Under the pieces are notes generated by a model. The model did not search any database. It was not told where the DNA came from and saw nothing but the letters and a program-made list of their open reading frames with translations. Of a stretch of DNA of 64,000 nt, positions 57,251 through 64,000 are shown piece after piece. Origin of the DNA: Chrysogorgia sp. JL179-B06. Lineage: Eukaryota; Cnidaria; Anthozoa; Scleralcyonacea; Chrysogorgiidae. How positions within the stretch are numbered: the first letter of the stretch is position 1; each line of letters opens with the position of its first letter. The stretch is from contig JAYKKM010000450.1 of the NCBI GenBank assembly GCA_035772405.1, positions 5,618,001-5,682,000 of the forward strand, written 5' to 3'. A program made the position numbers and the translations under genes.

Positions 57251-57620
57251 CCTGATTGGTCTATAAAAAAACTATCAGAATTTCATGACACTATAGGACA
57301 AAAAATATCAAAAATAATACACGTCAAGTAACAAGACTATACTCCCCAGCGCCAGGAAACACCGATTATATATCGCGGCTTGCCTGCGGACACTTTGTTC
57401 TTATTAACGCTGGCGATCTATTGACAGACGCGAAAAAGCAGGCTCTAATTATGAATGATTTTATTGGTTGCTCGATCGAAGATTTCTCACTTTGCTAAAG
57501 CAACGGAAAATGAAAAATTGCAAGGATTTCTTTGATAACTTTAAATAAATTGCAATGATTTTATTGGTCGTTTATCTGGAAGATTTCTCGCCTCGCTTAA
57601 GCAACGGAAACAGTGTGTCT
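57251..57620 (+). repeat. Dispersed repeat copy 2 (empty TTAA site)
   Basis: Second copy of the 55582 repeat, same orientation, without the transposon. It ends about 110 bp before the P-loop gene's ATG. Confidence 0.88.
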
Positions 57621-57730
57621 ATATGTCCAGGTTGAACTCTCCCAGGTTGAACTCCAAGGAGCTAAGAGGTATTGAGGGTTCAGACTACAATTCACTCGTT
57701 ATTTACTCGTCGCTGGAGTCAAGCTAGACC

Positions 57731-60700
57731 ATGTCAAATAATTCTCCCTTAAAATCTCTGTCTGTTCGTGAAGATAAAGGAAGGCGTTCTCTTCATGTCA
57801 AGTTGGGAGAGAAGTTTTACAAATCCGTTTCGAATTTTTATTTTTCTATTTATTGTTTCGTTGAATTTCCTTCGATTTTTGGGAGGTTTAATGGATATGT
57901 GGTGGACGTCCAAAGGATGGACAATGTTTCGAAGTAAGTATTGCAACTTCAATTGAATACTAACTGGTACTATACACTATCAGACTAACAGTCAATTTGA
58001 ATGTATAATCACATCATTTTGCTTCTATTCAAGGAAATGTTACGTGACATGCGAGGAAATGGCGTCGTCGAAGAGCTTCGTAAATGCGATCAATCGATCA
58101 TTTTCATGCAAAGGTGGGATCCTGTGGGAATCGGTTTCCGATTCTCAGTTGAGAAAATATTTGATGAAGGAGCTGGAGGAATTTAACGCGAGGCCTGAAG
58201 GAAACGACAAAAAGAAAAAGGCCGCCTTAGTCGTTGGAAGACAGCCGGACAGTGGTGTTTACGTACTGTCAGAATCCGTGCAGGTTTGAAAACATCTTTC
58301 ATCCTTGAAAACATCTTTCGAAAACAAATTTCGCAACATCAACACATCCAAAATTTTCATTCGAAGCCATTTCTATTCAAAATGAAAACCGCGCCCACAC
58401 ACTGGGCGCGGTTTTCATTTTGACTAGAAATGGAATCGAATTAAAATTTTGGATGTGTTGATGTCGCGAAATTTGTTTTCGAAAGATGTTTTCAAGGATC
58501 ATTTAACTTTGGTTTCGAATAGCAAAAATATCTCCGGCTATAGTTAAGACGCGGCCTTCAGCCGGGCACACAAAGGGTTGTAATATATCCATATACGCTT
58601 TCTATATGGCCATCCATTAGTCTTAAGGCCGGGAGACACGTGTATTATTTTCTCGCGCCGACAACGCAACACGTATAGTGGCTACAAATCATTGCTAGTG
58701 TAGCCTACACTAGCAATGATTTTATAGCAGTACCGCAACATTTTTTAGCAAAGACATTCATTTTCGTTCGCTCCTTCAGTGGCACTACCCTGCCTATTAA
58801 TTACATCTAGCAAACTCTGAATTGTTCTCTCGATAACTATGCAGATTGTGTTGCGAAATCTTCCATTCCTTTCACTATTATTGACAACGTCGCACCTAAA
58901 CCTATACACTTTAGGAGAATTCGACTAACCTATATCTATGATATCTACCGATATTTTTCAGTGGAGTTTTTGTTGAACTGTAGAGAAATCGCGCGCTTCA
59001 CTGCACACACCGGTCATTGTAAAGCGAATTTCATTGGCTAGCCAAAAATAAACGTTGCGTTTTCTGTCAAAACAATGCCCGTGCAATTTAATATTTTGGG
59101 CAATCGTTGCGTTTCGGGAACGATTGCCGAATGTCAATGTGTATATCTACAGTTGCGTTCCGTTCCCGCGCAGAATATGCGGCTACACGTGCAATTTCAT
59201 CTCTCGCGGCGGCAGCGCAATGAAATTTGACCCGAGTTACGTTGCCGACGCAAGAAAAAAAATCGCGTAGGGTGTGACCGCGACTGTTATGAAAAAATGA
59301 CCATTTTAGTTTTGATATAATCATAAAAAATGTTTAAAACAAGTAAGAATGTCGTTTGTGGTTTGTAAAAATAATGGGTATTGTCTTCATTTAATAACTA
59401 ACATTTAATTTATGTTTTTCTACAGATTAATGAAATGGGGAAATTGATTGATGAGGACGACCAAGAGTATTTATTCATGCCACCGTTTCTGACTGGCATA
59501 TCTATACCATCAAGTGACGTTTTGCTCAAGGAATACTTGCGCTCTACACCATTGAAGCTAAATGTACCTCTTATGCCATTCAATTGGAGGACATTCATCA
59601 AAGCATGCAAGAATTTCTTTGGAAATAATTTCTTTCAGTTCCTGATGTTTTTGAGCGGTGGGATCTCAGCATTTCATTACCAACGTATATTGGATGTAGT
59701 TGGTAAGTTAATGTAAAGTTTCATATGTATATGTATATGTATATGTATACCGTATGTATATGTATATGTATATGTGTATGTATTTGTATATGTATATGTG
59801 TGTGTATGCAGTATATATATGTATATATATATATATGTATATATATATATACATGTATATATATATATACATGTATATATATGTGTATGTTAATGTGTAT
59901 ATATATATATATATATATTGGGATGTGTGAAGATATGAATTTTATCTTCGAGTGGTGAAATAAATATTGTACGTTGCTCAATGCGTAGCGAACGAGTAAA
60001 ATATTGTTTTTTGCCACCTTGTAATTTTCTTTTTATTATATAGATTCAATCCTAAAGGTGGGAAAATGTTTAATCACGTGATCGATATCTTCATTAGTGA
60101 GGATATGGAAAATATGTCACTTAGTAAAACACATATTTCTTAGTAAAACACTCCCATCTATATAATAAATTAATAGACAAAATCAAATGACGATCAGTAC
60201 TGCAAATATGGGCATTTCCTTAAACTTGCTTAAATATTTCAAAATCATATTTTCATTTAATTTCCTGTGACATAGGTTCATGTCCTGCACCAATGGCAGT
60301 TGGGGACACAGCAAGTGGCAAGTCAACCTGCCTCAGGCTTATACAAAGACTACTTGGTGGTGTGCTTCTTTCTCAGTCTTCTGGAGAGTCTGTCTCTTCA
60401 GAACTGATTAGGAGCACATTGCCAGTTTATTGGGATGATCCAGCCCACGCGAATACAGTAAAGAAGGTGTTGGTATCGACTTTTCAAGGTGGAGGCAAAC
60501 AAACGAAAGGGTCTGGAAATGAAATCCCATTGACTACCTTTCTGATCACAGTAAATTTTACACTCGATGATGATCTAAGGTATATGTATATCTGGACATA
60601 GGTAAAATGAGTAAAAAACCCTTACAAGAAAATTCTCATGGAATTCCTATAAGGAATTTCTATTAAAAATTGGCCTTATTTCCTATATGAAATCCATTGT

Positions 60701-63393
60701 GCCAATGGCACATGCACCCCGTTGGGATTCTGTACCCCGTTGGGATTCTGTACCTCATGCACCCGTTTCCCTTAAACAATAGTAATACATGTATATACAA
60801 TAGTATATACAGTAGTAATACATGTATATACAGTAATACATGTATATGCAATAGTAATACATGTTTATTCGTACAATTCCTATTTAAAAACCCGATTTTG
60901 GATTTATAATTGGCTTTACGTTTTAATCAGTATGATACAGCTAATAGTTTTGTACAATTAATTAATTGATATTAATAATAGTTTAGTTTATTAGATTTAA
61001 TATTACTCTTTTAGGTGAACGGAATACCCCAACAGGCTAGACGCCCAATTGATAGGGGTTCCGAGGGCCTAGGATTTAAGGTCATTATCCGAGAAGACCC
61101 AGAAAGTCTTACCACTTGCTGGTAGCACTTTCTCCTCAATTACGCAGCACTTTCTCCTCAATTATTTTTAAGACCCTGAGTGCTGGTCCGACCCAGGATT
61201 TAAACCTGTGTCTCCCAGCTCATAGACATGTGTGGTAACCACTAGACCACAAGAGCTGGTATTTGGATTTAATATTATTTGTTTGTGTTAGTAATTTTTT
61301 CACTGTGTCCCCGTACTCGCTCAATGGCACCGCCCCAAATGAGAGGCCAGCCCGACTCTGTGTAGGATAGAATTTCTTATCGGAATTCTACTGGAATTCT
61401 CAATTTCTATTTAGCAATTAGGTGAGCTCTAAATCTCTGAGGTGATTCATGTCATTGAAATTGAGCAACAGTGTTAGCTCTCACCCTATCAACCTTTACA
61501 TCACTGCCATTCATATTCTACTGGTATATAAGTTTTAGAGTATGATTACAATGTTTTGTTTTTTCTTTTATTCATTTCCTTATTTCATTTATATTTTAGA
61601 TCTTTTGAGAGGACAACTCCAATTTTGTTTGAAAAAATAATAAATGAAAGTGGTGTGGAGCATATAGATTTTTTTGAGCAGAGAAAACAAGTTTTCAAAC
61701 TTGCCTCATATGACTGTCTACCATCTGTTGTAAGAATGAGTGAGGGATTAACAGAATTTAACCTTGAAGAACATATCCTATTCTTCACCGATGGTCTGAA
61801 AGGTTTCCCTAGCCGTTTGCCCAGCATCTACAGCTGTTACAGATACTTTGCATTTGAGGTATTTGTCTAAGTTATATTGGTAACTCTACTAAGTTTACTC
61901 ATTTGTTTGATTTTAACACTGAAAAATTAAAACTTTATAAAGACATTCAGGTTCCCCTCTCCCTGAATTGCCGTTTACTGGCCAAGCTCTTTGAACAAGC
62001 TCATCTTTCTTGTCCGAGGGAATACTTGTCTGATTTTTTCTCTAGCTTAATTCCTTACTAAGCTTGCTCTATATATATTCCTTCACTTGAATCACCAGAA
62101 TGGATCCTATCCTAATATATGTTTTCTAAACTTCATAAAAACTTAATTTCCTAAAACATGACACGCAGTGATGTTTTTCAGGGGGAACGCCATTCCCCCA
62201 CTAATTTCGGTGTGGTAGCATTAGTACCGTTCCTCCTGCAAAGCTAAACAGAGCAGAACACCCTTTCCTTGATTAAAATTACATGTAGACAATGTCAGGG
62301 GTGGATCCAGGATAATCTGATAGAGGGGGTGCAGATTTTTCAGGGGGGTGCACCCATCCACCACCACCTTAAATTATTTCAAAAATGCCATAAATCATGA
62401 AAATTTTAATATACACTGGTTGATCTGACTTTTTCTGGGGGGTGCTAATTTTCTCTGGGGGGGTGCTAATTTTCTCTGGGGGGATGCTAATTTTCTCTGG
62501 GGGGTGCGCACCCCACCCCTAGATCCACCTATGGACAATGTAGGATAATATTCAACACCGATAAAAAACTATTATTAACCACCGAAAGATAATCTTTTCG
62601 ACCTGGACTTTATTATTTAGTCCAAGATGAGACTATGGCATGACAGTTGATCTCTGTTTAGATCATCACTTCTGAATCTTTTTTATTTTATTTTTTGTTC
62701 CTTTTGATTTTCGTTATTTGTGGTTAATTTTTGTTTTCCTATATATCTATTCTGATATTTTTATTGTAGATTAATGTGTAAATTAATTTGTTCATCATAA
62801 ACAGGGCTCTTGCTTCGTGTACCGGACACAGAAATTTACACGAGTAAAATGTTAGTTAGCACTGTGTAGAACTGCCTCGTTCTTTAAAAAATCCCGTTTA
62901 TTTTAACTAGGATAGGTTTAATTCAGGAATTGGACAATTCCAGGACAAAAATAAACGGGATTTTTTAAAGAACAGGGTAGTTCTATACAGTGCTAAATTT
63001 CTGTGTCCAGCACACGAAGTAAGAGCCCATAAACAGTGGAACATAATAATATATAAATTAAATCATTTAGCCATTTTTTACACGTGGCCATGCCCATTTA
63101 ATTTTCACGATTAGTGGCCACACCCATTTTCTTTTGTAATGTTCCCCCACTTCGAAAATGTGAGAAACATCACTGATGACATGTAAAATCTTTGTGCCTT
63201 TTAGGTTATCGATCTTGTAGCAGATGACGATATAGTCAATAAAACTGAACTTGATGGTTATCTGCAGAGCAGTTTAATTCCTTACGTGATTACACAGTAT
63301 GGAAAGTCACGTAAAGTGAAGGCTACCCTACATGCATTTCTATCAGATGTGGTGGCCGCAGTTGCAAATGGAAAATGTGAGGTATTAAATTAA
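57731..63393 (+). CDS. Unrecognised P-loop ATPase, possibly helicase-like
   Basis: Six exons keep frame: 57731-57933, 58034-58283, 59426-59702, 60276-60579, 61600-61858, 63205-63393, giving 493 residues. Walker A is GDTASGKST (Lys about 259), Walker B is VYWDDP (about 294-299), and a sensor-1-like Asn (LITVNF, about 337) follows, in the order used by SF3/AAA+ and DUF927-type ATPases. The preceding ~245 residues ([43 protein letters not shown]) form another domain. A GGGKQTKG loop lies between Walker B and the Asn. The family and role are not recognised; an origin from a mobile element is possible. The stop (63391) comes just past a potential GTATTA donor, and AATAAA follows at once, so either this is the end or more exons lie further on. 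Confidence 0.7.
58295..58505. repeat. Fold-back element in the P-loop gene
   Basis: The arms 'gaaaacatctttcgaaaac' and 'gttttcgaaagatgttttc' are inverted and continue ('catcaacacatccaaaatt') to a centre with 'gaaaaccgcgccc' and 'gggcgcggttttc'. The arms are close to 95 bp. It follows exon 2 directly. Confidence 0.88.
58506..59425. other. P-loop gene intron 2, remainder
   Basis: The only clear structure is a short palindrome at 58687-58723 ('aatcattgctagtgtag' and its inverse). The CpG-rich portion at 58960-59280 has open frames that I do not support as genes. Confidence 0.5.
59717..59925 (+). repeat. (ATGTAT)n/(AT)n microsatellite
   Basis: Alternating 'atgtatatgtat' and 'atatat' with a few interruptions, in the P-loop gene's intron 3. 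Antisense open frames here are artefacts. Confidence 0.95.
61190..61266 (-). mobile_element. tRNA-like SINE head
   Basis: On the minus strand 'agctcttgtggtctagtgg' has an A-box-like segment and 'acaggtttaaatcctggg' a B-box-like segment, resembling the SINE at 7395-7733. The body probably extends towards 61010. Confidence 0.65.
62285..62535. repeat. G-rich repeat with inverted ends
   Basis: Left end 'aggggtggatccagg' and right end 'acccctagatccacct' are inverted. The interior has three tandem 'gctaattttctctggggg' units (62445-62510). It resembles the fold-back at 1063-1203. Confidence 0.7.
62803..63029. mobile_element. MITE with 7-8 bp flanking duplication
   Basis: Ends 'gggctcttgcttcgtgt' and 'acacgaagtaagagccc' are inverted, with 'ataaaca' directly repeated on both sides. 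Inner arms include 'ctttaaaaaatcccgttta' and its inverse. It is non-coding and lies in the P-loop gene's last intron. Confidence 0.82.
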
Positions 63394-64000
63394 AAATAAA
63401 GACCTGCTCTCCAAAAAACAATTGTATAAAAAAATTTGTTAAATCAATTTCGGGATAAAATCAAGAGCACCATTTCGCTGCGATACAAGTTGCATGAAAA
63501 GTTGCTCAGCCTAAGTGTAACACAGTAAAAGGAAAACGTTGTTATTTGCCGAGAACTTATTGGAACTACAGACATTTCAAGCTGAGCCCTTCATCACTGA
63601 CATCAGAGTATTTGATGAAGGGCTAAGCTATATACGTCATGTGGTAGTTCGTTCCTCTGAGTTCTTTAATTTTTAACCTTTAATTTTACTATATTTGAAA
63701 CACTTCCTAAATCCTAGTGCTACACTTTTTGTGCAACATGCCCTGCAACCATCCAGGCTCGCAGCATTTTTGTTGCAGCAAGCGCCGAAGTACACTTGTC
63801 TCGCAACAAAGTTGTTGGATCAGCCAATAGAAACGCATCCTGTAAACCATGCATTCCAGTCTTTCTTGCTCACAATTGGCAGACAAATTGCAAGAAACAT
63901 TGCACAATGTAACATGCGACTGCATTGAAACATATTTAGCCGTTGCAAGACAAGTTGCAATAAACGTTGCACTGATTGCACAGTGTAACTTCTCTGGCAA
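63394..64000. other. Right edge: repeats, no gene supported
   Basis: A decayed hammerhead-like core on the minus strand at 63571-63597 (GTGATGA, GGGCTCAGCTT, GAAAT, GTC), then sequence with repeated 'gttgca' and 'gcaacat' words to the window end. The frames at 63695-64000 are weak. Confidence 0.5.

Noticed and set aside
55582..57620. LTR retrotransposon with 350-bp direct repeats as LTRs
   Set aside because: The sequence between the copies is a TTAA transposon inside copy 1 plus short unique DNA. There is no primer-binding site, polypurine tract or polymerase.
59721..60017. Open frames of alternating Tyr, Ile, His and Met
   Set aside because: They are translations of the ATGTAT microsatellite.

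Overview
The window is a stretch of animal nuclear DNA. Every confident gene is split by GT-AG introns and encodes a typical metazoan protein. The DNA is AT-rich, the introns are mostly a few hundred bases, and they are full of short interspersed repeats, fold-back elements and microsatellites. This points to a marine invertebrate such as a cnidarian or sponge; I cannot place the species.

Layout. 1-1225: repeats. 1226-4351 (minus): complete APEX2, the AP endonuclease with a C-terminal GRF zinc finger. 4352-4787: a short divergent promoter interval. 4788-41838 (plus): one giant gene, HUWE1, rebuilt here as 57 exons whose lengths add up in frame to about 4,508 residues, with the armadillo-like N-terminus, UBA, UIM, WWE, acidic region, UBM repeats and HECT ligase domain in the expected order. 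43077-46555 (plus): an unrecognised five-exon gene with a CX2C...CX2C zinc-binding pair. 46.7-47.3 kb: degenerate tandem repeats. 47.9-48.3 kb (minus): a doubtful ORF. 49403-51408 (plus): complete AUH. 51882-53824 (minus): the 3' half of MAPKAP1/SIN1. 54.5-55.5 kb: a 53-bp satellite. 55913-56986: a transposon with perfect 35-bp inverted ends inserted at TTAA; a nearby paralogous copy of the host repeat preserves the empty site. 57731-63393 (plus): an intron-containing gene for an unrecognised P-loop ATPase.

Functionally the host genes cover base-excision repair (APEX2), ubiquitin signalling (HUWE1), mitochondrial leucine catabolism (AUH) and mTORC2 (SIN1). They do not form one pathway, but the pairs are informative: HUWE1 and APEX2 are both in human Xp11, and AUH and MAPKAP1 are both on human 9q, so the window seems to keep old linkages.

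The least expected layer is the repeats. Hammerhead-ribozyme-like cores (CUGANGA, stem II, GAAAC, then NUH) recur at many sites in at least three stem-II types. Several sit in SINE-like elements with tRNA-derived heads, and one copy carries four tandem cores. Fold-back elements flanked by TTAA are also frequent. All exon limits were read by eye from splice motifs and frame, with no transcript evidence.
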